Origin: an uncultured Acetatifactor sp.
GTDB lineage: Bacteria; Bacillota; Clostridia; Lachnospirales; Lachnospiraceae
Assembly: GCA_934394515.1 (NCBI GenBank)
Contig: CAKRRU010000070.1
Span: 1-13,526 of the forward strand
Direction of reading: 5' to 3'
DNA length: 13,526 nt
Shown: positions 1-6,267 of the stretch, piece by piece
Layout of the letters: each line of letters opens with the position of its first letter
Position numbering within the stretch: position 1 is the first letter of the stretch
Made by a program: the position numbers and the translations under genes
Notes under the pieces: generated by a model
Seen by the model: the letters and a program-made list of their open reading frames with translations, nothing else
Told to the model about the DNA's origin: nothing
Database searches by the model: none

Positions 1-111
1 GATAGGCCGGCCCGGTCTGCTTTCAGGTAGGTCGCTTGATGCGGCTGGTGACAGTCGTACTAGATAGATGATCGTCAGATACAGAACTCGGCTTATATTT
101 TGCTTACACTT
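1..111 (+). ncRNA. rnpB: RNase P RNA (class A), 3' part only
   Basis: This is the 3' end of the catalytic RNA of ribonuclease P, which matures the 5' ends of tRNAs. The stretch GGTGACAGTCGTACTAGATA (47-66), followed by GATGATCGTC and then ACAGAACTCGGCTTAT (81-96), matches the conserved tail of class A RNase P RNAs (E. coli: TAGATGAATGACTGTC...ACAGAACCCGGCTTAT). The 15 or so bases after GGCTTAT would form the 3' strand of helix P1, so the mature end should lie near 105-111; it cannot be fixed because the partner 5' strand is outside the window. The gene is cut by the left edge. An intrinsic terminator follows at once. Confidence 0.9.
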
Positions 112-123
112 AAGAGGACAATG

Positions 124-149
124 CGGACTGCGGATGCAGTCCGTTTTCT
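124..149 (+). terminator. Rho-independent terminator of rnpB
   Basis: A perfect 8-bp stem, CGGACTGC (124-131) with GCAGTCCG (136-143), closes a GGAT tetraloop and is followed by TTTTCTGGTTT. It lies just after the RNase P RNA. The following lipoprotein gene starts only 17 nt after the T run, so any transcription from upstream must read through it. Confidence 0.85.
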
Positions 150-165
150 GGTTTAGGAGCAAAAC

Positions 166-912
166 ATGAACAGGATGAAAATAATGTTCTTTACAGTAAG
201 CTGTCTGTTATTGCTTTCCGGCTGCTCGGAAAACGGTATGGCAGATCCCGGTGCCGGTACAGAGAGCGCAGGGCAGTCAGAGGCAGAAAATAACGGTGCG
301 CAGCTGCCGGGAGAAACAACAGCCACGGAGCAGACAGAACAGAAGCTGACGGAGACTGAGCTTCGGGTAAAGAAATCACTGGTGCGGATACAGGCGGGGG
401 ACCTGCAGGGAAGCGGCGTGATCTATGCAGAAGAGACGGATACGATACTAATCGTAACGGCCGGTCATGTGCTGGCACACAGCACCGGAGAAATCATGGT
501 GACCTTCCCGGACGGAACACAGACAGAGACTGCCGGTACGGAGACAGTGAGCAGCTGTGATCTTGCTTTTGTGTGGGTGAATAAGTCGCAGCTGCCCGGA
601 GAGGTACGGGAGATTTGCCTGCCTGTGCAGACGGACAGGGACGTGTTTGATTCCCTGGAAGTATACGAGGATGTCTGGATGTACGGAGGAGATTCCGGCA
701 CACCGGTCTATGCATTTGTAGTGGATCCGTGGATCTATGTGGAAGATTTCGGACAGTATATGCTGCTGTTACAGGGAATTGCGGAGCCCGGAATGTCGGG
801 GGGCGGAGTATTTACGGAGAATGGAGTGTTCCTGGGGATCATCTGCGGTGCAGACGAAGAAGGAAAAGTGGCGGCGGTGCCTTACAGTATCGTGGAGACC
901 GAAAAACCGTGA
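166..912 (+). CDS. Trypsin-like serine protease lipoprotein
   Basis: A predicted secreted, membrane-anchored serine endopeptidase of the trypsin-like/HtrA fold (248 aa). Residues 1-20 are a lipoprotein signal peptide with lipobox LSGC, the lipidated Cys being C20. Residues 21-62 are a Glu/Thr/Gly/Gln-rich linker of low complexity. The protease core follows: GSGVIY (82-87), the catalytic His in TAGH (H101), the Asp in CDLAF (D132) and the nucleophile in GMSGGGVF (S211). The usual motif is GNSGGP; here Asn and Pro are replaced, but the Ser and following glycines remain. No PDZ domain or C-terminal helix is present, so it is a single-domain, short member. AGGAG at 155-159 supports the ATG at 166 over the ATG three codons later. 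No clear promoter of its own is visible between the rnpB terminator and the start. The substrate is unknown. The assignment to a trypsin-like fold is firm; activity is inferred from the triad. Confidence 0.83.
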   Translation: MNRMKIMFFTVSCLLLLSGCSENGMADPGAGTESAGQSEAENNGAQLPGETTATEQTEQKLTETELRVKKSLVRIQAGDLQGSGVIYAEETDTILIVTAGHVLAHSTGEIMVTFPDGTQTETAGTETVSSCDLAFVWVNKSQLPGEVREICLPVQTDRDVFDSLEVYEDVWMYGGDSGTPVYAFVVDPWIYVEDFGQYMLLLQGIAEPGMSGGGVFTENGVFLGIICGADEEGKVAAVPYSIVETEKP

Positions 913-936
913 GTTGATAAAAATTTAATAATCGTT

Positions 937-968
937 TTATTGACAATAATGTAAATATGATAGAAAAT
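937..968 (+). promoter_or_regulatory. Candidate promoter with overlapping palindromic operator
   Basis: A perfect 13-bp inverted repeat, TTATTG-A-CAATAA (937-949), contains a consensus -35 box TTGACA (940-945). The -10 is poorly defined: TAGAAA (961-966, 15-bp spacer) or GAAAAT (963-968, 17-bp spacer). The region is AT-rich and lies upstream of a COG0523 gene, a class often repressed by Zur in other bacteria. The sequence is not the Bacillus Zur box, so the regulator is unknown. The palindrome is seen directly; its operator role is inferred. Confidence 0.45.
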
Positions 969-977
969 AAAAAAGAT

Positions 978-990
978 GGGTCTCAGACCC
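978..990 (+). repeat. Perfect palindrome in the leader of the COG0523 gene
   Basis: GGGTCT-C-AGACCC reads the same on both strands. It lies 5 nt before the GGAGG ribosome binding site. As RNA it could form a short hairpin with a stem of about 4 bp; as DNA it could be a protein-binding site downstream of the promoter. Confidence 0.4.
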
Positions 991-995
991 GGATT

Positions 996-1000
996 GGAGG
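996..1000 (+). promoter_or_regulatory. Ribosome binding site deciding the start at 1009
   Basis: GGAGG sits 8 nt before the ATG at 1009. An in-frame ATG at 976 would add 11 residues, but it lacks a Shine-Dalgarno sequence and its codons would cover the leader palindrome and this site. The protein from 1009 begins MTKIDVVSGFLGAGKTT, the normal beginning for the family. Confidence 0.8.
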
Positions 1001-1008
1001 AATCAACA

Positions 1009-2178
1009 ATGACGAAAATAGATGTAGTATCCGGATTTTTGGGTGCAGGTAAGACTACCCTGATCAAGAAGCTGTTAAAGGAAGCACTTGATGGCAGCAA
1101 GACCGTTCTGATCGAGAACGAGTTTGGTGAGATCGGTATCGACGGAGGCTTCTTAAAAGAGGCCGGAATAGAGATCAAGGAGATGAACTCCGGCTGTATC
1201 TGCTGCTCTCTGGTAGGTGATTTCGGAACTTCCTTAAAGGAAGTGATCAGTACCTATGCTCCCGAACGTATTCTGATCGAGCCCTCCGGTGTCGGCAAGC
1301 TGTCCGATGTGTTAAAGGCAGTGGAAAACGTTGCCGGTGACCTGGATGTGGAGATCAACAGCGCAGTAGCAGTAGTGGATGCATCCAAGTGCAAGATGTA
1401 TATGAAGAACTTCGGTGAATTTTTCAGCAACCAGATCGAGTATGCCGGAACCATTATCTTAAGCAGAACTGATAAAGTAGACCAGGCAAAACTGAATGCC
1501 TGCGTAGAGATGATCCGTGAGCACAATGACAAAGCTACCATTATCACGACACCGCTTGCACAGTTGGACGGTAAAGAAGTACTCAAGACTATTGAAGGTG
1601 CTGACAAGCTGGAAGATATGATGAAGGAAATGCTGGAGCACATTCATGACGATCATGACGAGGACGAGTGCTGTGACCACGATCACGAGCACCATCATCA
1701 CCATCACGACCATGACGACGATGACCATGATCACGAGTGCTGCTGCGGACATCATCATGACGACGATGAGGACGAACATGAGCACCACCATCATCACGGT
1801 CATGATGAGGACGAGCATGAGCACCATCATCATGAGCATGACGAGAACTGCACCTGTGGCTGTCACGATCATGATCATGACCACCATCATCACCATCATC
1901 ATGCAGATGAAGTGTTCACCAGCTGGGGGATTGAGACTCCCAACACTTACAGTGCAGAGGACATCGAGAAGATTCTCACCGCTCTTGACAGCGGAGAGTA
2001 CGGTGCCATCCTGCGTGCCAAAGGTATGGTACCCGCTCCGGACGGCACCTGGGTATATTATGACTATGTTCCCGAAGAGCATGACATCAGAAGCGGCAGG
2101 CCGGAAGTGACCGGTAAGATCTGTGTCATCGGTTCCAGACTGGACGAGGACAAGCTTGCAGAACTGTTCCGCAAGTAA
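1009..2178 (+). CDS. COG0523/CobW-family GTPase, metallochaperone with His/Cys-rich insert
   Basis: A G3E-class P-loop GTPase of the COG0523 family (389 aa), whose members hand metals, chiefly zinc or cobalt, to target proteins. The Walker A motif is GFLGAGKTT (9-17), the family metal motif is CICC (63-66), the Walker B-like region is ILIEPSG (88-94), and the base-recognition position is SRTD (152-155) in place of NKxD. Residues 211-298 are an exceptional metal-binding segment: of 88 residues 40 are His, 8 are Cys (pairs and triplets at 221-222, 244-246 and 281/283/285) and 34 are Asp/Glu. The CobW C-terminal domain follows (about 301-389). The protein is cytoplasmic, with no signal peptide. 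It leads an operon-like run, 27 nt before another GTPase and upstream of a ZIP transporter, which favours zinc handling. Regulation by a metal sensor is suggested by the upstream palindrome but not shown. Alternatives within the family are cobalt or nickel chaperones. Confidence 0.88.
   Translation: MTKIDVVSGFLGAGKTTLIKKLLKEALDGSKTVLIENEFGEIGIDGGFLKEAGIEIKEMNSGCICCSLVGDFGTSLKEVISTYAPERILIEPSGVGKLSDVLKAVENVAGDLDVEINSAVAVVDASKCKMYMKNFGEFFSNQIEYAGTIILSRTDKVDQAKLNACVEMIREHNDKATIITTPLAQLDGKEVLKTIEGADKLEDMMKEMLEHIHDDHDEDECCDHDHEHHHHHHDHDDDDHDHECCCGHHHDDDEDEHEHHHHHGHDEDEHEHHHHEHDENCTCGCHDHDHDHHHHHHHADEVFTSWGIETPNTYSAEDIEKILTALDSGEYGAILRAKGMVPAPDGTWVYYDYVPEEHDIRSGRPEVTGKICVIGSRLDEDKLAELFRK
1765..1842 (+). 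repeat. Two tandem 39-bp repeats in the His-rich segment
   Basis: Nucleotides 1765-1803 and 1804-1842 are imperfect direct copies, encoding DEDEHEHHHHHGH (residues 253-265) and DEDEHEHHHHEHD (266-278). Codons CAT/CAC and GAT/GAC are mixed between the copies. This suggests growth of the metal-binding segment by internal duplication. Confidence 0.7.
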
Positions 2179-2205
2179 GGGAAACAAAGGAAGAAAGGTA
2201 TCGAT

Positions 2206-3144
2206 ATGGCAATTAAGAAACCTGTATATATCATAAACGGCTTTTTGGAGAGCGGTAAGACAGAATTTATCACGTTTACTCTGGGACAACCGTATTTCCA
2301 GACCAAAGGCAAGACTCTGCTCATCTTATGTGAAGAGGGTGAGAATGAATACGATCCCGCATTATTGAAAAAGAGCCGTACCGAAGTGGTATTGATCGAA
2401 GAGGAAGAAGATTTTAATCCCGATCATCTGATCGAACTGGAGAAAAAATACAAGCCGGAGCGTATTATCATTGAATACAACGGCATGTGGAATTGCAACA
2501 ACATGAAGCTCCCCTGGTACTGGAGCGTGGAGCAGCAGATCACGACCATCGACGGTTCCACCTTCCCCATGTATTACACCAATATGAAGTCTCTTCTGGC
2601 TGAGATGATCCGCAAGTCTGAGATGATCATTTTCAACCGTTGCGATGGTATCAAGGATCTGAATGTATACAAGCGTAATATCAAGGCGGTCAATCCTTCC
2701 GCAGATGTGATCTTCGAGGATTCCAACGGAGAGATCGACGAGATCTTCGAGGAGGATCTGCCTTATGATCTGAACCAGGATCCCATTGTACTGGACAACC
2801 AGGGCTACGGTATCTGGTATCTGGACTCCATGGATCATCTGGAGCGCTATGAGGGTAAAAATATTCAGTTTTTGGCCATGGTACTGAAGCCTGAGGAATA
2901 TCCCGACGGCTATTTCGTACCGGGACGTATGGCGATGACCTGCTGCGCGGAGGATATGGCATTTCTGGGATACGCCTGCGAGTTCGCGGGAACAAAGGCT
3001 TTGAAGCAGAAAGAATGGGTCAAGGTGACGGCGAAGGTTGCCAAAGAATATTTTGCAGACTATAAGGGAGAAGGCCCTGTACTTCATGCAGTCAGCGTGG
3101 AGAAAGCAAAGGCTCCCAAAGATCCCGTAATCAGCTTTAACTAG
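2206..3144 (+). CDS. CobW-like P-loop GTPase fused to a YcgQ/DUF1980-like C-terminal domain
   Basis: A 312-aa protein with a G3E-type GTPase half and a different C-terminal half. The Walker A motif is GFLESGKTE (12-20), the second motif IIIEYNGMW (87-95) takes the place of the usual ESSG region, and the base-recognition motif is NRCD (144-147). The CxCC metal motif of canonical COG0523 proteins is absent; the only nearby Cys is C97 (WNCNN). From about residue 218, the pattern IQFLAMVLKP, YFVPGRMAMTCCAEDMAFLG (C246, C247) and WVKVTAKV resembles the C-terminal domain of YcgQ (DUF1980/TIGR03943), whose gene normally sits beside a COG0701 permease. The resemblance was judged by eye. The protein is soluble and likely cytoplasmic. 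It starts 27 nt after the His-rich GTPase and ends 14 nt before a membrane protein gene, so cotranscription is likely. Role: probably metal allocation or transport control. Confidence is high for the GTPase half and moderate for the DUF1980-like half. Confidence 0.75.
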   Translation: MAIKKPVYIINGFLESGKTEFITFTLGQPYFQTKGKTLLILCEEGENEYDPALLKKSRTEVVLIEEEEDFNPDHLIELEKKYKPERIIIEYNGMWNCNNMKLPWYWSVEQQITTIDGSTFPMYYTNMKSLLAEMIRKSEMIIFNRCDGIKDLNVYKRNIKAVNPSADVIFEDSNGEIDEIFEEDLPYDLNQDPIVLDNQGYGIWYLDSMDHLERYEGKNIQFLAMVLKPEEYPDGYFVPGRMAMTCCAEDMAFLGYACEFAGTKALKQKEWVKVTAKVAKEYFADYKGEGPVLHAVSVEKAKAPKDPVISFN

Positions 3145-3158
3145 AAAGGATCGGCTCT

Positions 3159-4460
3159 ATGAAAAAGAATCCCACAAAGAGCGGCCTGCGGGAGACAACA
3201 GCAGGAAAAGTAATCTTTCTTTTCCTGCTGTTTTTATATACCGGGGTCATGTTGTATCTGTTTTGGATGGAATGCTGCCAGGTGCCCGGATTTCAGTCGG
3301 ACATGCCGGATTATGTGAATAAGGTGGCAGGCATTCAGGGCAATTATGAATTTCCGTATCCGGTTTTGTTCTGGACGGCCAGACTTTCCGCGTGGCTGAT
3401 CGGGGCACCGGCGGCCATGGCGATTACGACAGCCTTGTTCAATCTGGCGGCAGTGGTCATCACGAAATATTACATGAACCGTGAGATCCGGAAGCTGAAT
3501 CATTATGAGACACTGACACAGGGCAGACAGGCTGCGACAGACATTGTCGTAACCTTACTTGTGTTTGCACTGTTTTTACTGTCCAATCTGTATTCCCCGA
3601 AAAATACGGCGTTCTTCGGGTTCGATTACGCATACCGCTGCATGGGTATCTATACACCTAATCCATTCTGGAATGCGACTTATCTGGCAACCAGACCGTT
3701 TGCCGTCATCTGCTTTTTTGAAACGGGAAAGGTGTTGTCGGAGTACCAAAGTTACCCCAATGTGTTTCCCTGGCATAAAGATTTTCCATGGAAGAACTGT
3801 GCTCTGTTCGCAGGAAGCTTATTGCTTACAACTATGACAAAACCCAGTTATACCATGGTGGTGGTTCCACTGATTGCGGTAATCCTGCTGGTACAGCTGA
3901 TCGTAAGCCACGGGAAAAGTTTCCGCAATGCGTTCAGCCTCTGCCTGACCATGATCCCCACGGGGATCGCGCTGCTGTACCAGTTTTCCGGAATCTTTAC
4001 CGGGACGAATGTCATGGGAGAGGAGACCGGCATTGCGGTTGGATTTGCCAAAGTATGGAGCAATTATTCCAAGAGTATTCCTCTGAGTATTATTATGGGA
4101 ATGGCGCTGCCCATCGGTGTGTTGGCGCTGAATCTGGTATTTGATTTTAAGACGATCCGGCAGAACAAATATTACCTGTTTGCCTGGCTGAATTATTTGT
4201 GCGGCACAGCAATGTTTTTAACCTTTTACGAAAAAGGTTTCCGCATGATGCATGCCAACTTTTCCTGGGGATACATGCACGGTATGTTTTTTGTATTCCT
4301 GATGACACTGATCGTTATGGCGCGGAATATCAGGGAATGGTGCAGAAGCTGGAAAGTGATTTTTGTGATCGGTGAGATTGCGGTATTCCTGTATCATCTG
4401 GTGTGTGGCGTGAATTTCCTGATGTATGCCGTGATGGGGAATGATCTGGCGGGATTTTAG
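3159..4460 (+). CDS. Polytopic membrane protein, GT-C-like, function unknown
   Basis: A 433-aa integral membrane protein with about ten hydrophobic segments (for example 17-37, 80-103, 127-143, 213-250, 258-275, 308-327, 375-398 and 408-430). After the first membrane helix comes an extracytoplasmic loop with QSDMPDYV (46-53). Acidic residues in this position are typical of GT-C glycosyltransferases that use lipid-linked sugar donors. Other visible features are NYEFPYPVLFW in the same loop and TPNPFWNATYLATRPF (166-181). No specific family was recognised. The ATG at 3159 follows AAAGGA (3145-3150) and lies 14 nt after the GTPase gene, so translation as part of that operon is likely even though no metal-transport motif is visible. 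It could be a glycosyltransferase, a glycolipid polymerase or an uncharacterised transporter; only membrane location is firm. Confidence 0.65.
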   Translation: MKKNPTKSGLRETTAGKVIFLFLLFLYTGVMLYLFWMECCQVPGFQSDMPDYVNKVAGIQGNYEFPYPVLFWTARLSAWLIGAPAAMAITTALFNLAAVVITKYYMNREIRKLNHYETLTQGRQAATDIVVTLLVFALFLLSNLYSPKNTAFFGFDYAYRCMGIYTPNPFWNATYLATRPFAVICFFETGKVLSEYQSYPNVFPWHKDFPWKNCALFAGSLLLTTMTKPSYTMVVVPLIAVILLVQLIVSHGKSFRNAFSLCLTMIPTGIALLYQFSGIFTGTNVMGEETGIAVGFAKVWSNYSKSIPLSIIMGMALPIGVLALNLVFDFKTIRQNKYYLFAWLNYLCGTAMFLTFYEKGFRMMHANFSWGYMHGMFFVFLMTLIVMARNIREWCRSWKVIFVIGEIAVFLYHLVCGVNFLMYAVMGNDLAGF

Positions 4461-4478
4461 CGGCGGCGCGGAATCCCG
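4450..4478 (+). other. Stem-loop spanning the stop codon of the membrane protein gene
   Basis: CGGGATT (4450-4456) pairs perfectly with AATCCCG (4472-4478) around a 15-nt GC-rich loop that contains the TAG stop. No T run follows, so it is not a standard terminator. It could limit, stabilise or mark the mRNA between this gene and the ZIP transporter. Confidence 0.4.
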
Positions 4479-4556
4479 ACTGATCGAAAGATAAAACAGA
4501 CAAGATACAAAAGTTACAGGCATTACATATGATAACAGGAGAAAGGAGAGCGTTTT

Positions 4557-5339
4557 ATGAATTTGAGTATAGCAGCCGGACTTCTGATCCCGTTTCTGGG
4601 AACGACTGCAGGAGCAGCCTGCGTCTTTTTCCTGAAAAAGCAGATTGGCGGCAACATACAGAGAATATTTACCGGATTCGCTGCCGGTGTCATGGTGGCG
4701 GCTTCGGTGTGGTCTTTACTGATCCCGGCCATGAATATGTGCGAAGATATGGGGAAGCTTGCATTTCTTCCCGCAGTGACGGGCTTTCTGATCGGTATTG
4801 TTTTTTTGTTGTTCATCGACAGCATGGTGCCCCATCTGCATGTGGGAAGCGATGCACCGGAGGGACATAGGAGCAGTCTGAACCGTACGGCCATGCTGAT
4901 GCTGGCGGTGACCATCCACAATTTCCCGGAGGGAGCAGCCTGCGGAGCTATTTTCGCCGGAGTATTAAGCGGCGAGGGGACCGTTACCATGGCAGGCGCA
5001 TTGACACTGGCTATTGGTATCGCTATCCAGAATTTCCCCGAGGGAGCCATTATCTCCCTGCCGCTGCGCAGTGAGGGCAACAATAGGGGGAAATCTTTTG
5101 CACTGGGTGTATTGTCGGGAGCCGTGGAGCCGGTGGGAGCGATCCTGGCGATCGCACTGGCAAGCATCGTGACACCGATCCTGCCGTATATGCTGGCGTT
5201 TGCTGCGGGAGCCATGATCTATGTGGTCGTGGAGGAACTGATCCCGGAAGCCAGTGAGGGAGCGCATTCCAATCTGGGAACCATTGCTTTTGCTGTCGGT
5301 TTTGCACTGATGATGATGCTGGATGTAGCACTGGGATGA
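4557..5339 (+). CDS. ZIP-family divalent metal transporter
   Basis: A 260-aa membrane transporter of the ZIP family (ZupT/GufA-like), which imports zinc and sometimes iron or manganese. About eight membrane helices fit the length. The signature metal-site motifs are HNFPEG (121-126, helix 4) and QNFPEG (158-163, helix 5), with VEELIPE (225-231) in a later helix. The loop HLHVGSDAPEGH (93-104) holds the His residues that commonly bind metal between helices 3 and 4. AAGGAG at 4543-4548 gives an 8-nt spacing to the ATG. A 96-nt gap separates it from the preceding gene; no convincing promoter was seen there, and it probably belongs to the same transcription unit as the two GTPases. That context supports zinc as substrate, but motifs alone do not settle the metal. 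Confidence 0.9.
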   Translation: MNLSIAAGLLIPFLGTTAGAACVFFLKKQIGGNIQRIFTGFAAGVMVAASVWSLLIPAMNMCEDMGKLAFLPAVTGFLIGIVFLLFIDSMVPHLHVGSDAPEGHRSSLNRTAMLMLAVTIHNFPEGAACGAIFAGVLSGEGTVTMAGALTLAIGIAIQNFPEGAIISLPLRSEGNNRGKSFALGVLSGAVEPVGAILAIALASIVTPILPYMLAFAAGAMIYVVVEELIPEASEGAHSNLGTIAFAVGFALMMMLDVALG

Positions 5340-5435
5340 TACGTGATCATGTTTCGGTAATACGAAATAACAATGGATGCTACAGTAATGACAGCAATGG
5401 ATAGACAAAAGACGTAAGATAAGGGTTGTACGAGT

Positions 5436-6206
5436 ATGTCCGTGGAAAATGAAAAAGAATTACAACAATTAAAAAACAGGATCCGGGAACTGGCGGAGAA
5501 ATCCTACAATCAGAACCAGTATACGTTCACCGGATTTCTGGGTCTGGCGGAGCAGGATGCCCTGTGGCAGGTGGAACGGGAAGTGAAGTTCGCAGGGATC
5601 ACGTTATACGGTGGCAGAGAGCAGGCGGAACGGAAGATGCTGCGATTCGGCAGCGAGACGGATCTGGGATACGAGCAGCCGTTTCCTATCAGCTGTATCC
5701 GGATCCGGCCGCTTTCTGTAAAGTTTGCGGACAAGCTGTCCCACAGGGATTATCTGGGGGCTTTGATGAATCTGGGAATCGAGCGGAGCACCATCGGTGA
5801 TATTCTGCCCGGTGAAGGTGAAGCCTTCCTGTTCTGTCAGGATACCATCGCGGAATTTATCTGTGAGAATCTGGAACAGATCAGACATACCCATGTGAAA
5901 TGCGATGTGGTGGATGCCGCGGCAGAGGTGCCGGAAGAAGAACCGCTGCGGCAGGTGATCCAGGTAGCAAGTCCCCGTGTTGACGCTGTCATTTCCAAAG
6001 TATATAATAAATCAAGAAGTGATTGTCTGGAATTGTTCCGGGCAGGAAAAGTGTACGTGAACGGCAGGTTATGCGAGAATAATTCCAAAGCACTGGAACA
6101 GGGTGATGTGGTGAATGCCAGAGGTTACGGGAAATTCCGGGTCAGCGGAGAACCTCATGCCACCAGAAAGGGAAAGCTTGCCATAGAGGCGGAAGTCTAT
6201 CCGTAG
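5436..6206 (+). CDS. ylmH: YlmH-family S4-domain RNA-binding protein
   Basis: A 256-aa cytoplasmic protein of the YlmH family. The N-terminal part is the YlmH-specific RNA-binding module with the signature HRDYLGALMNLGIERSTIGD (103-122). The C-terminal S4 domain begins at RVDAVISKVY (181-190) and includes the RNA-contacting helix-turn SRSDCLELFRAGKVYVNG (193-210). YlmH proteins bind ribosome or tRNA complexes and are linked in Bacillus to rescue of stalled ribosomes. In many Firmicutes the gene is in the sepF-divIVA cell-division cluster; here it follows a metal transporter instead. The start follows AAGGG (5421-5425), a rather distant ribosome binding site. The 96-nt gap upstream has only a weak hairpin (TTTCG/CGAAA, 5352-5367). 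A stem-loop follows the stop. The family assignment is strong. Confidence 0.9.
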   Translation: MSVENEKELQQLKNRIRELAEKSYNQNQYTFTGFLGLAEQDALWQVEREVKFAGITLYGGREQAERKMLRFGSETDLGYEQPFPISCIRIRPLSVKFADKLSHRDYLGALMNLGIERSTIGDILPGEGEAFLFCQDTIAEFICENLEQIRHTHVKCDVVDAAAEVPEEEPLRQVIQVASPRVDAVISKVYNKSRSDCLELFRAGKVYVNGRLCENNSKALEQGDVVNARGYGKFRVSGEPHATRKGKLAIEAEVYP

Positions 6207-6210
6207 TATT

Positions 6211-6229
6211 TCCGGCACGGAATGCCGGA
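6211..6229 (+). other. Stem-loop between ylmH and the PF06541 gene
   Basis: TCCGGCA (6211-6217) and TGCCGGA (6223-6229) form a perfect 7-bp stem with a CGGAA loop, 4 nt after the ylmH stop. No T run follows, so it is more likely an mRNA-processing or stability element than a terminator. Confidence 0.5.
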
Positions 6230-6254
6230 TGACAGAAAGTAGATGAAGAGTTGA

Positions 6255-6260
6255 GGGAGG
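6255..6260 (+). promoter_or_regulatory. Ribosome binding site for a GTG start
   Basis: GGGAGG lies 7 nt before the GTG at 6268. No in-frame ATG is close by, and the conserved first helix begins immediately, so the GTG is the likely start. Confidence 0.75.
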
Positions 6261-6267
6261 TTATACA

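Noticed and set aside
976..1008. Upstream in-frame ATG for the His-rich GTPase
   Set aside because: It lacks a ribosome binding site and would translate the leader palindrome and the GGAGG site of the real start.
1639..1902. Possible CRISPR array or satellite repeat because of the repetitive DNA
   Set aside because: The repetition follows codons in an open frame, with no regular spacer-repeat alternation.
1646..2110. Open frame on the + strand in another frame over the His-rich region
   Set aside because: Its product is a run of Thr/Met/Ile caused by frame-shifted CAT/GAC repeats. It has no motif and overlaps a well-supported gene.
1459..2289. Long open frame on the - strand opposite the His-rich GTPase (276 codons)
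   Set aside because: It reads the reverse of His/Asp codons as runs of Met/Val, which is an artefact of the repeated CAT/GAC codons. The opposite strand encodes a clear GTPase.
3121..3152. GATCC/GGATC pairing that could mask the ribosome binding site of the GT-C-like gene
   Set aside because: Only 5 bp over a long loop; too weak to claim.
4528..4533. TATGAT as a -10 box for the ZIP transporter gene
   Set aside because: No acceptable -35 box lies 16-18 bp upstream, and the element is not an extended -10.
5352..5367. Hairpin TTTCG/CGAAA after the ZIP gene as a terminator
   Set aside because: The stem is only 5 bp and AT-containing, and no T run follows.
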